Assembly: GCA_049999725.1 (NCBI GenBank)
Contig: JBNGIS010017954.1
Location: 17,547-50,126 of the forward strand
DNA: 32,580 bases
Source of the DNA: Haplomitrium mnioides
Lineage: Eukaryota > Marchantiophyta > Haplomitriopsida > Calobryales
Reading direction: 5' to 3'
The notes under the pieces were generated by a model. The model ran no database searches, was not told the DNA's origin, and was given only the letters and a program-made list of their open reading frames with translations. This document shows positions 10,319-21,000 of this stretch, piece after piece. The position numbers and the translations under genes are program-made. Position 1 is the stretch's first letter; every line of letters starts with the position of its first letter.

Positions 10319-11365
10319 CTAGTCTGGATGCCATGAGGACACATCACCAGAAAAAACTGAAGTGACATCCACTGTTGGATTGAGATGCATTTGGAAGAGA
10401 AAGTAGGTAATCAAGAGCCAAGTGAGAGCATTCAAATCCATAACCCTACCAAGAAGAGAAATTTTCTCTAACTTGGTTACCTTGGTGTGACCACTGGTGC
10501 TTGATTGGAATCCCATGGCTCGTTCTCTTTCCTCTGGACTGGGTTCACCTCAAGTACCTGTAGCATGACAATAAACAAGCCCTGGACCATCACCCTGAAA
10601 AGCATGTGCACTATGAAAAGAAACCAAAGTAGGCCAAGCAGCCTGTGGTTGGCCAACTTGGTTGGCAGAGTACCAAGGTGGTGCCTCTTGCATAGTAGCC
10701 GGTTGGCAAGAGCTATTTGAATCCAGAATGTCACCCACTTGGTAGGATCTCGAACAGTGTAAGGCCAACTCCAGCAAGGAAACAAGAGCAAGGTTGGTCC
10801 AAAAGTTACGTAATCGATGTGCATAAGACCCACAATGCATTGCATCCAGAAGGAGTGGAGAACCTAGGTAGTGTTGAATTAACACAAAGTCCTCTTGCAC
10901 TGTTGCCTTTTTATCAAACTGAGCTAGTGTGTTCTCCATGATGTAGCCAATAGTAGAGTAGCATGCTTGAGCCCATGTTAAGACCTAAACCATGTCGATG
11001 AAAAGGCCAGACCTGCTATCAGCTAACCCTAAACCAGAACCAGTAGCGGACAGTCCTTGACATTCCCATTCTGCAATGATAAGATCTAAAGAGCCAAGAA
11101 GCACAATGTGTTGTTGTTGGATCAACTGAACATCAGCAGGGAAGTATGTGAAGCTAGACTTCCATACACTAGGAGGAAATTGTTGTGAAAACCTCCTGGA
11201 AAATTCCAACATACAAGACTCTGCCACCTGCTTGGCATAAGGATCATTGTCCACATACACATACCGCTTCACTACCAATCTATATTGCAGCAATGCCTTG
11301 AAACCTGTAGCAATGCCTCCAAATGGTTCCAGAAGGGTAATGCCATCTGAAGGTGGACTCCACAC
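10319..11365 (-). pseudogene. Cytosine-5 DNA methyltransferase domain inside the retrotransposon polyprotein
   Basis: One frame spans the region with TAG at 10985–10987 and TGA at 10550–10552. Motifs appear in the usual order: I (LEPFGGIATGFKALL, SAM binding, near 11332), YVYVDNDPYA (motif II-like acidic strand), IV (AEWECQGLSATG with the catalytic Cys at 11062–11060), LADSRSGLF (V), YIMENT (VI-like), GSYAHRLRNFWTN (VIII, R-x-R), EERERAMGF (IX end) and LLGRVMDLNALTWLL (X). About 345 codons is a compact enzyme without extra domains. The order is not permuted, so it is not DRM-type. The normally invariant Pro of the PCQ motif is Glu here, so activity is doubtful. It lies between protease and RT and would have been released from the polyprotein. 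Known role of the family: methylation of cytosine C5 in DNA. Confidence 0.88.
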
Positions 11366-12117
11366 AATGGGTTGTTGTAGATTGGAGTAATAGGTTCACC
11401 ATGGCTTTTCACACTCTCAAGCTTATGCATGGCAGGTTTGAGAGGCTTATGAGCAGCTTGTAGCTTGTGTAACACCTCTGGTCCAAGGGTGAATCCCCCA
11501 AAGGTGTTTAGTGTGCTCTCATTAGCTTGTGTTATAGTGTGTTGTTCCTAATCTTCTTCAATCCAATTGTATAATGGATGATTGATATAGGAAACTGTAT
11601 GCACATCTTGCAGAACACACAAGTGGGCCATGAGAGTGTGTGCACCATATAAGTCCAGTGGAATGTAGCCCAAGTATAGGCCATTTGTTTGCCAATCAAC
11701 ACGATAGTATGCATGCTCAAACCAATTATCAATGGTGAAACCTGGAGGAAACAAAGCTTCCTGCCCAATGAGTACATCATAGCTGGTAGCATTGGTGACT
11801 AAACATCTGACCTAAAATTCCAGAGCCTGATCTGTGCTTTGATTGAAAGCAAGGGTGAGCAATGTCGAGCTTTCACCCAACACTTCTTCCACAACACCAC
11901 TGGCAGTGCGAATCTGCCACATTGATTTTAGGAGATTGGTGTCAAGTAGTCCAATTTTCTTGGCAAATTGAACACCTATGATCACTGGTTGTGCTCTGGT
12001 GTCTAGCATCACCACCTTGGGAGTATGTCTTTCCACTTGTACTGTTGAATTTAGGTTGTCAACAAACACAACTGTTGTAGCCACTAGATTCCTGTCACTA
12101 GGAACAATCTTGGGCAT
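11366..12117 (-). pseudogene. Retroviral-type aspartic protease plus C-terminal spacer
   Basis: This lies in a different frame from gag. Strand order fits a pepsin-like retropepsin: a beta strand, then VVMLDTRAQPVIIG, later TNATSYDVLIGQEALFPPG, which matches the C-terminal ILG-type motif. The active-site DTG is DTR (codon AGA at 11997–11995, one G-to-A change from GGA), which should abolish catalysis. In-frame TAG codons occur at 11812–11814 and after NWIEED near 11548. The rest (to 11366) is a spacer without a recognised fold; the frame shifts into the methyltransferase near 11365. The protease would cut Gag-Pol into working parts in the virus-like particle. Confidence 0.85.
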
Positions 12118-12128
12118 ATTGCAGAGTG

Positions 12129-14423
12129 TTAGGATACCATATGCAGAGTGTTAGTATCCACAATTGAATTGCCAACAAGCTTATCTACAAGTGATTGAGT
12201 AGGAATATGGTGATCAGATGTGAATCTGGTGACAAAACCAAAAGGATCACCTTGGTTGCTAGTATCTGAAAGGTATGTAACACCATGAAGTGCATGTGAC
12301 CAAGTGGAAGGCTGACTCATTACTAGAGTTCCAACTTCCATAACAACTGTCACAAGAGCTACTGATGGACTAGAAGTCGATATCAGCTTGCTCTCAAGCA
12401 ATTTAATGACATATGTAATATGCAAATTCAAATCCTAACAATTGAACAAGGGTGTTGTAAGAACCCTATGTGCTAGGTCTAAAGTAGGATACTTTACCAA
12501 AGGACTACTTGTCTCTGATAAATGCTGATTTGGGTCTTCTCCTTGATGCACCATAGGTGTAGAAGCGCCAAATGTTTCTCCTCTTACCAACAATGAAGCC
12601 TCTGTAGTGGGAGTAAGTGGCCTGAAAGACTGAGGTAATACAGTCCGAGCACCTCTTTGATATATCATAGGTGTAGGACCAAAAGCTAAACCATCAGTCT
12701 GAACCACTTGCCTCTTGGTAGCTCCACGTGTGGCTACACTAGCCTCTTGATAGGCAAAATATGAAGGACAAAATGAAGCAGAAAGCTCTGTTGAGTGATC
12801 CATTGCAATGGGAACTCTCTCACCAACTAGCACATCAGAGGGCAACTGATAGAATGATCTGGGAAGGGATGCATTCTCAAGAACATTAGAACCACCAATA
12901 AATTGAACTGAGCTGGCTAGTTGAGGAGATTTGCCCTTCAAGCTAGCAAGTTGAGTAGTTAAAGTCTCCACTGCAATGGTTAATGCTTGGACCTGTATGG
13001 TCTGCGCTTGGAATGCTTCTTTTTGAGCTTTGTGGTGCTCTTTCTTCTTAGCATTCTTGCTGGGACCAGCACCCTTAGTGTTGGAGGGTGTTGCAGATAT
13101 GGAGGTCTTCTTTACTGGGGTAGCAACTGTTGGAGAGAGCTGGCGACGTAGTTGTCGTCACTCTGGATATTTAGCAAAGCAAATAGCCTCCAAGTGACCA
13201 GATTTCCCACAAAATTTACATGAGAGCTCATTAGCAAGAATGTCACAATCATTAGCCTTGTGGTTTGTATTACCACAATAATTACAAGAAGATACTAGCA
13301 CAGTAGCAGTATGCACATTCTTGTTTTGAATTGGCTGTTGATTGGACCTTGTGGGAGCTGGGACTTGAATCTGAGTTCTGTGACAAGCTTGTGGTCTTGC
13401 CATGCTTGCTGCATAGTGTGCATGGGCAAGTTCCAACCTCTCTACAGCGTTATACACATCCAATAGTGTGTAAGAATCACCATATTCAGAGAACACTCGT
13501 TGAAGAACCTGAGAGTGAAGGTCTTGATTACCTTCCAAGGCACATATGTAACGGTGCGCAACTTCCAGATCAGTGATGCTCTGAGTATCCTCTTTCAATT
13601 TGAGAAGCCTTCGATAGAGCATTTTGAGAGTCTCATCCTTTTGTCAGTTGAAGGTAGCCAACTGCAAGATTTTCTCTGAACTCTTCACTGAGAACTCCTG
13701 TTCCAGAATCTGGAAAAATTCACTTACCGGGTCAGTGACAATATGAGCAACCAGCATAGGCACAATGCCTATTGTAGCTAGTGCAAGCTCTACTGGAGTC
13801 CCATTCACAATGGTAGGAGCAACTATAGGCGGATTAGTAGGAGGTGTAGCATTGTAGGCAACAATGGCAGCTTGTAAAGTAGTTTGCTGGACACCAGCAA
13901 TAGCAGATGCATAACCTAGGTTAGCAACTTGAATGGTGCTCAACAAACGGGCTGAGTGCTACTGATACACATCCAATGCCTCATGATGGATGTACCAACC
14001 CAATTGCTTGAATGCAAATGCATTGGTGAACTTGTCACCATACTTGAGCTCTAACTCAGCAATCACAATATCAAATGTTTGCTTAAACTCCCGCAAAGTG
14101 ATAGTGCCAAGACAGCTGCTGAACTTCTCAATCATGCCACTTGAACTTACCTCCATGGTGTATGCTGGTGGTACTACTGGTAGTGATCTGATTGGTGTTA
14201 AAATTTGGCATGGTATTGCTGTCCCAAATCCAGTAATAGATTGATGCCCAACTAAACCAGATGCAAGAGACCGAATTCACCCACTACTAGAGCTGGAAGG
14301 CAAAGCTTGTGTGTACCTTCGTCTATAAGAGCGTGATGGCAATGGAATATCCTCTATGGGACGAGAATCACTTCGCAGATGATAATGTGGTGGCAGATGA
14401 GTGTTCTGATCTTCATCACTCAT
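12129..14423 (-). pseudogene. gag: capsid and nucleocapsid region
   Basis: I place the start at the ATG at 14423 (MSDEDQNTHLPPHYHLRS…), in frame with all later gag blocks. One frame runs to 12129 with stops at 14277 (TGA), 13959 (TAG), 13644 (TGA), 13158 (TGA) and 12435 (TAG). The capsid-like part includes FQILEQEFSV and LLKLKEDTQSITDLEVAHRY. Two CCHC zinc knuckles follow at 13286–13179: CNYCGNTNHKANDC and CKFCGKSGHLEAIC, both CX2CX4HX4C. A Lys-rich stretch follows the knuckles. Gag would form the particle and bind element RNA. Near the end a 22-bp tandem duplication (12121 and 12143) precedes the switch to the protease frame. Confidence 0.87.
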
Positions 14424-16320
14424 GGTGGAAGCACATTCCTCTCATTCATATCAGATTCGGCAACAAATCTGATCGATAAATTGCCAACCCACAAGCAACT
14501 ATGATTCTTGTACATGTCTAGCTATTCCTTAATGTCTAGAATTCATCATGGCTAGCAGATTTTAAGATTGAGTATTCCCATAGCCAAGGCAGAGATTACA
14601 GATCCGGGGACAAGAAGTATATCTGAAGGTGTCCTCGATGATCTTTCTTGAGGTTTTGTTGTAGGAGGATCGAAGCTCAGCCGTGAATTCAGCTCTCCAA
14701 TGCTCCTTAATTGCAGCTCCCAAAGCCGCAGAGCAGAGAATCAAAAACCTCTCAATCACCAAAGAAAATCCAGAGCACTCACCCTGCTCTTGCGCTTTCA
14801 CTCCCTCTTCTCACCAACCTATTACAATGCTGCAAGGAGATTTCAAGCCATCTCAGTCAAGGATTGAATAGGCAAAGTTGGTGAGGTGTAGGGATGGACG
14901 CAACAGCCACGCTGATTTTGAGACAGGCTAAATGTAGGGGTAGCACAAAGGTGGAGCAGAGACGGAATAAATCCCTCCTGTTTCGTGGTTGGGCCCGCGT
15001 TAGATCTTAGGTTCTGTCCTGATCTATCACCAGTACAGTCATATCAGAGAGCCACATGACAGCGGAAACATTTCTTGCCTCACTAGAGGACGCCGCCTAA
15101 TTGCATCTCCCAAAATCACATGGTCGAAGAAACCAAAGGGACCCAAAAGATCACTAAGTTTGTTGATACCTGGAAGTTGAAAAAGTCTGATTGTAAACCA
15201 GTACAAAAGAATTACTCATTGGTAGACCCCAAAAGCTGACGTCCATACCATAGGTCACTGATCTTTCAATGTAGGCGGAAGAAAGGCAAAGACAACATTC
15301 ACGAAGGTGCCAAGAACAAAGATGATCGACTGAAGCTATCATTGAAATGTTTCACTTCCTCATTAATAAAAACGCCCCCATTGGGCAAGGCAGTACCAGC
15401 ACTAGCGATCACAATTGCGATGGCCAAGAAAAACAATAAGCTGTTGGAAGAGGAGGGGAGGTCTAGCAGGAGCATCTACCACCTCGTCCTTGGCAACAAC
15501 ACCATTGGACTCATTTTCAGTAACGAGGTCTCTGAACTGATTCGCCGTTTTGGCCAAGCGAATTCTGAAGGTGTCTAATGAACTAAGTAGAACGAGCACT
15601 TGAGCTTAGTTCAATATTGAGACTGGTGTCCCCTCAATGAGACTGCACATCTTCTACTGTTCATTAAGGATTGGCAATCATATGTGAGAACATGGTTCAA
15701 TCAACCTGCTCAAAAGAAATGTGGACGTACTGTGATTCGGGCTGCAGATCGATTTGAGATTCAAAACCGCAGGGCTTGCTGGAGTTTGAAGAATGTCGCT
15801 GTAGTTCTGCTTTGAAGGTGCTTGGAGAGGATCAAAAAATCAGCGTGAGAAGACAGAAATGATGAAGAAAGCTCAAAGCAGCTGCACCACCGAAGCCAAT
15901 ATGCGCTTTGAAAGAAAACCATCGACCTTTGATTCCACGATTGGGTGTGCAATCGCTGGCACCACCTCATCTCTGCAGCTCATTTGACTCTAAGAATGCT
16001 CACACAAACAGACTCAAATATGCTCAATAAGGAACCTGCCTCTGTGCAAGATGGATTGAATGCTCTGCTACTCCAACTAGCAAAACTCGAGGCAGAAGCT
16101 AAATGATGAAGTCGAGAAATGCCTGCATCCAAGAAATTGAACACTATGCTAATCAAAAGCAGCAGCTGAATCAAGTCTAAGAATGCATGCGTCCTGCAAT
16201 GCTCAATAAAAGGGGAGGCAACAAAGAATGTGCAGCGCCTGATGAAGAAATACATTCAATGAAATATGAAGAACACAGCAGAAAACGGAGGCACAAGTCG
16301 CTTTGAACAGGGAAATGCAG

Positions 16321-16604
16321 CCTCTTGAGCCAAAACGTGACCTCCTTCTACCTCCTAAACAAAAACATGACCTCCTTCTACCTCCTGAACAAAAACGCGA
16401 CCTCCTTCTGCCTCTTGAACAAAACGCGAAGAGGGGACGTCTCCTGCAGCCTCCTGAACAAAAATACGACCTCCTATTGCCTCTTGAACAAAAATACGAC
16501 CTCATGCAGCCTCCTAAACAAAAATGCAACCTCTTGCAGCCTCTTGAACAAAAATACAACCTCTTGCAACCTCCTGAACAAAAATACGACCTCTTATTGC
16601 CTCT
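16321..16604. repeat. 30-bp minisatellite in the element leader
   Basis: About nine copies of a 30-bp unit with the core CTCCTGAACAAAAA followed by a CGACCTC box. One unit near 16420–16450 is longer and carries a GAAGAGGGGACGTC insertion. The unit is ten codons, so a plus-strand ORF with a repeating LLPPEQKRDL peptide appears, but other frames are open too and no start context or homology supports a gene. Confidence 0.9.
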
Positions 16605-16732
16605 CTAATGAGAATCCCTTGCAAAATATCTCCTTCAAATGTGCACTAGCGAACCCTACAAACTGCCCCTGCGAATCAAGTTGCACACCTGCAAATCAAA
16701 GTTGCTAACATCGCGATGCTGCTATCTTAAGG

Positions 16733-16884
16733 AAAATGGGTCCAGAGGAAGAAATCAAACGTTGGCAGTATGCTGCAATTAAAAATGGGTTTAGAGGAAG
16801 AAATCAAATGCTGGGAGTATGTTGCAATCAAAAATCAAACATTGGGAGTATGCTGCAATAAAAAATTGAACACTAGGAGTATGC
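16733..16884. repeat. Degenerate short tandem repeat in the leader
   Basis: Two units of about 48–49 bp (both with GAGGAAGAAATCAAA and GGCAGTATGCTGCAAT or GGGAGTATGTTGCAAT) are followed by two shorter units of 25–30 bp that keep only the GGGAGTATG part. It lies close to the terminal repeat segment B'. Confidence 0.8.
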
Positions 16885-16981
16885 GATTCACCCTTAAGCA
16901 AGAATTGATTCACCCTAAAGCAAGAATCAAGTTGCTACTATTGCTCGTATCGAGCAGCCGTGCTTGCTGTAGTTTTCTTGA

Positions 16982-17410
16982 ATAAAAAGGACTTTGTATA
17001 AAGTGCAATAGGAAATGTAAAGTGTAATGTATAATGTGTAGTATACTGTAGACTAGTGTAGGCTAGCGCCCTGCCATGAGGTGCTGAGAGCATCTAAGGA
17101 ATCAAAACTACATGTATAGAGCAATTCTATGTATTGTATTGCCATAGCGCTGCTCTCCAAGCTAAGATTCAAGAAAACTAAGAAAGAAGCGGGAGAGTCA
17201 GCCCCAAGAAGCCCATGCTAGCTCTATGTTCTTCTAGCAAAAGCAATTGCTCCAAGAACAGCCCTCACTTTGCTATAAGAACATTAAACTTGAATGCACT
17301 CTCACTCACTCTAATAGCATCTAATAGAATGCCTATGAACAAACCTATACCTTGGCTGGAATGGGGAGGAGTGCTGATGTGCAACATCAGCACTGTATTC
17401 TTGCATGACA
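16982..17410 (-). repeat. Terminal repeat segment B' (right end of the element)
   Basis: A 429-bp copy of segment B (6570–6998), equal in length and differing at about 11 positions by hand count. All differences fall in the first half; the last ~200 bp look identical. It ends TTGCATGACA at the array junction. No A segment precedes it, so the right side lacks a complete TGTC…GACA repeat. Confidence 0.9.
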
Positions 17411-17414
17411 ATAA
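17411..17414. repeat. Target-site duplication, right copy (ATAA)
   Basis: ATAA follows GACA at 17410 and matches the four bases before the left end. The array resumes at once with TAAGCTCATCTATGG in register. Confidence 0.75.
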
Positions 17415-18039
17415 TAAGCTCATCTATGGATTCTTGAGTGGTACATATGAAATGCTCATAAATAGATTCTCATATGGTACTTATAAAAAGTTCATCTATA
17501 GATTCTTGAGTGGTATATATGAAATGCTCAGAAATAGATTCTTAGATGGTACTTTTAAAAAGCTCATCTATCAATTCTCGAGTAACCTATAAAAAACTCA
17601 TCTTTGGATTTTTCAGTGGTATCTATGAAAAGGTCATGGATGGATTCCCAAGTGGTACTTATAAAAAGCTCATCTATGCATTCTTGAGTGGTACATATAA
17701 AAAGCTCATCAATGGATTCTCGAGTGGTACTAACGAAAAGCTCATCTATGGATTCTTAGGTGGTATGTATGAAATACTTAAAAATGGATTCTCTTGTGGT
17801 ACTCATAAAAAGCTCAAATATAAATTCTCAAGTGGTTTGTAAGAAATGCTCATAAATAGATTCTCACGTGGTACTTACAAAAAGCTTATCTATTGATTCT
17901 CGAGTGGTATTCAAGAAAAGCTCATCAATGGATTCTTGAGTGGTACTTAGAAAAAACTCATCTATGGATTCTCGAGTGGTACCTATGAAAAGCTCATCGA
18001 TGGGTTCTCGAGTGGTACTTATAAAAAGCTCATCTATGG

Positions 18040-21000
18040 ATTCTTGAGCGGTACCTATCAAAAAGTCATGGATGGATTCCCAAGTGGTACTCATAGAAAG
18101 CTCATCTATGGATTCTGTAGTGGTACCTATGAAAAGCTCATCGATGGATTCTCGAGTGGTACTTATAGAAACTTCATCTATGAACTCTTGAGTGGTATAT
18201 ATGAAAGGCTCAACAATGGATTCCCAAGTGGTACTTATGAAAAGCTCATCTATAGATTCTCGAGTGGTAGGTTGGAAAAACTCATGGATGAATTCCCAAC
18301 TGGTACTTATAAAACCTCATCTATGGATTCTAGAATGGTACTTATGAAAAGCTCATCGATGGATTCTCCAATGGTACTTATAAAAAGCTCATCTCTAGAT
18401 TCTCAAGTGGTACTTATAAAAATCACATCGATGAATTCTAGAGTGGTAATCATTAAAATATCATCTATGGATACTCAAGTGGTACCTATGAAAAGTTTAT
18501 CAATGGATTCTCGAGTGGTATTAATTAAAAGCTTATCTATAGATTCTTGAGTGGTATGTATGAAATGATTATAAATAGATTCTCAAGTAGTACTTATAAA
18601 AAGCTCATCTATGGATTCTTGAGTGTTACGTATGACATGCTCATAAATGGATTCTCACGAGGTACTTATAAAAAGCTCATCTATAGATTCTCGAGTGGTA
18701 CCTATGAAAAGCTCATCAATGGATTCTCGAGTGGTACTTATAAAAAGCTCATCTATGGATTCTTGAGTGGTACCTATTAAAAGGTCATGGATGGATTCCC
18801 AAGTGGTACTTCTAAAAAGCTCATCTATGGATTCTCGAGTGGTACCTATGGAAAGCTCATTGATGGATTCTCGAGTGGTGCTTATAAAAAGCTCATCCTT
18901 GAATTCTTAAGTGGTACAAATGAAAAACTTGGCGATGGATTCCCAAGTGGTACTTATGGAAAGCTCATTGATAGATTCTTGAGTGGTAGCTATGAAAAGC
19001 TCATAGATAGATTCCTATGTGGTACTTAGAAAAACCTCATCTATGGATTCTAGAGTAGTACCTATGAAAAGCTCATCGATGGGTTCACGAGTGGTACTTA
19101 TGAAAAGCTCATCTCTAGATTCTTGAGTGGTACCGATGAAAAACCCATCGATGGATTCTCGAGTGGTACTTATAAAAATCTCATCTATGGATTCTCGAGT
19201 GGTACCTATGAAAAGATCATCAATGGATTCTTGAGTGTTGTTAATGAAAAGCTCATGTATGGATTCTTGAGTGGTATGTATGAAATGCTCATAAATAGAT
19301 TCTCAGGTGGTTCTTATAAAAAGCTCATCTATGGATTTTTTAGTGGTACGTACGAAATACTCATAAATGGATTCTCAGGTGGTACTGATTAAAAACTCAT
19401 CTATGGATTTTTGAGTGGTATCTAAGAAAAGCTCATCGATGGATTGTCAAGTGGTACTTACCAAAAGCTCATCTGTAGATTCTTGAGTGGTACCTATGAA
19501 AAGCTCATTGATGGATTCTGGAGTGGTACTTATGAAAAGCTCATCGGTGGATTCTTTAGTGGTATTTATCAAAAGGTCATGGATGAATTCCCAAGTGGTA
19601 CTTATAGAAACCTCATCTATAGATTCTCGAGTGATACTTATGAAAAGCTCATTGATGGATTCTCAAGTCGTACTTATAAAAAGCTCATATATGAATTCTT
19701 AAGTGGTGCATATGAAAAGCTTAGCAATGGATTCGTAAGTGGTTCTTATAAAAAGCCCATCTATAGATTCTCGAGTGGTAGCTATGAAAAGCTCATGGAT
19801 AGATTCCCAAGTGGTACTCATGAAAACCTCATCTATGGATTCTCGAGTGGTACCCATGAAAAGCTCATCGATGGATTCTCGAGTGGTACTTATGAAAGCT
19901 CATCTCTAGATTCTCGAGTGGTACTTATGGAAAGCCCATCAATGGATTCTCAAGTAGTAGTGATGACAAGATCATCTATGGATTCTCGAGTGGTACCTAT
20001 GAAAAGCTTTTCAATAGATTCTCAAGTGATATTAATAAAAAGCTCATCTATAGATTCCCTACAGGTATCTAAGAAAAGCTCATCTCTAGATTCTTAAGTG
20101 GTACCGATGAAAAGCCCATCGATGGATTCTCGAGTGGTACCTACAAAAAGCTCATCTATGGTTTCTCAAGTGGTACCTATGAAAAGCTCATCAATGGATG
20201 CTTGAGTGGTATTAATGAAAGCTCATCTTTGGATTCTTGACTAGTACGTATGAAATTATCAGAAATAGATTCTCAAGTGGTATTTATGAAAAGATCATCT
20301 ATGGGTTCTTGAGTGGTATATATCAAAAAGTCATGGATGGATTCCCAAGTAGTACTCATAGAAAGCTCATCTATGGATTTTGGAGTGGTACCTATGAAAA
20401 GCTCATCGATGGATTCTCGAGTGGTACTTATAAAAACCTCATCCATGAACTCTTGAGTGGTATATATGAAAAGCTCAACGATGGATTCCCAAGTGGTACT
20501 TATGAAAAGCTCATCTATAGATTCTCGAGTGGTAGGTAGGAAAAACTCATGGATGAATTCCCAAGTGGTACTTATAAAACCTCATCTATGGATTTTGGAA
20601 TGGTACCTATGAAAAACTCATCGATGGATTCTCCAGTGGTACTTATAAAAAGCTCATCTCTAGATTCTCAAGTGGTACTTATAAAAACCCATCGATGAAT
20701 TCTGGAGTGGTAATCATTAAAAAATCATCTATGGATACTCAAGTGGTACCTATGAAAAGTTTATCAATGGATTCTCGAGTGGTATTAATTAAAAGCTTAT
20801 CTATAGATTCTTGAGTGGTATGTATGAAAATATTATAAATAGATTCTCAGGTAGTACTTATAAAAAGCTCATCTATGGATTCTTGAGTGTTACGTATGAC
20901 ATGCTCATAAATGGATTCTCACGGGGTACTTATAAAAAGCTCATTTATGGATTCTCTAGTGGTATCTAAGAAAAGCTCATCGATGGATTCTCGAGTGGTA

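Larger units (their letters stand above)
14424..16981 (-). other. Long untranslated leader between 5' terminal repeat and gag
   Basis: About 2.56 kb with no recognisable domain on either strand; the short ORFs share no family motifs. It contains a 30-bp minisatellite and a degenerate 49-bp repeat at the end nearest the terminal repeat. I searched the part next to 16981 for a primer-binding site complementary to a tRNA 3' end (a TGG start, e.g. initiator Met) and saw none. Leader length is unusual for a Ty3/gypsy element and may include captured or nested sequence. Confidence 0.5.
6363..17410 (-). mobile_element. Degenerate Ty3/gypsy-type LTR retrotransposon carrying a DNA methyltransferase and a PHD finger
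   Basis: The 11,048-bp insertion interrupts the satellite array. Its outer ends are inverted TGTC…GACA and it is flanked by ATAA duplications. The minus strand encodes, in order, gag, protease, a cytosine-5 DNA methyltransferase, reverse transcriptase, RNase H, integrase and a PHD finger; integrase after RT/RNase H places it with Ty3/gypsy. A purine tract lies 20 bases beyond the polyprotein stop, beside terminal-repeat sequence. Terminal repeats are present as segments A (6363–6569), B (6570–6998), A' (7001–7207) and B' (16982–17410), not as a normal pair. By hand count B and B' differ at about 11 of 429 positions and A and A' at about 12 of 207. Many stops and frameshifts make this copy non-autonomous. 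Confidence 0.93.

Noticed and set aside
10319-11365. DRM-type (permuted) plant methyltransferase
   Set aside because: Motif I precedes IV, VI, VIII, IX and X in the same reading direction, which is the unpermuted order.
12121-12164. The 22-bp duplication as the sole cause of the gag-to-protease frame change
   Set aside because: Removing one copy shifts the frame by one base, but not into the protease frame, so at least one other event or a programmed shift is needed.
16303-16708. Plus-strand ORFs with repeating LLPPEQKRDL or LLNKNTTSC peptides
   Set aside because: They are two frames of one 30-bp minisatellite whose period is a multiple of three; no independent coding evidence.
16930-16981. 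Primer-binding site for initiator-Met tRNA next to segment B'
   Set aside because: I looked for a TGGTATCAGAG-like site on the minus strand just after the repeat and found none; the nearest partial match (AGGTATCAAC near 15165) is far away and weak.
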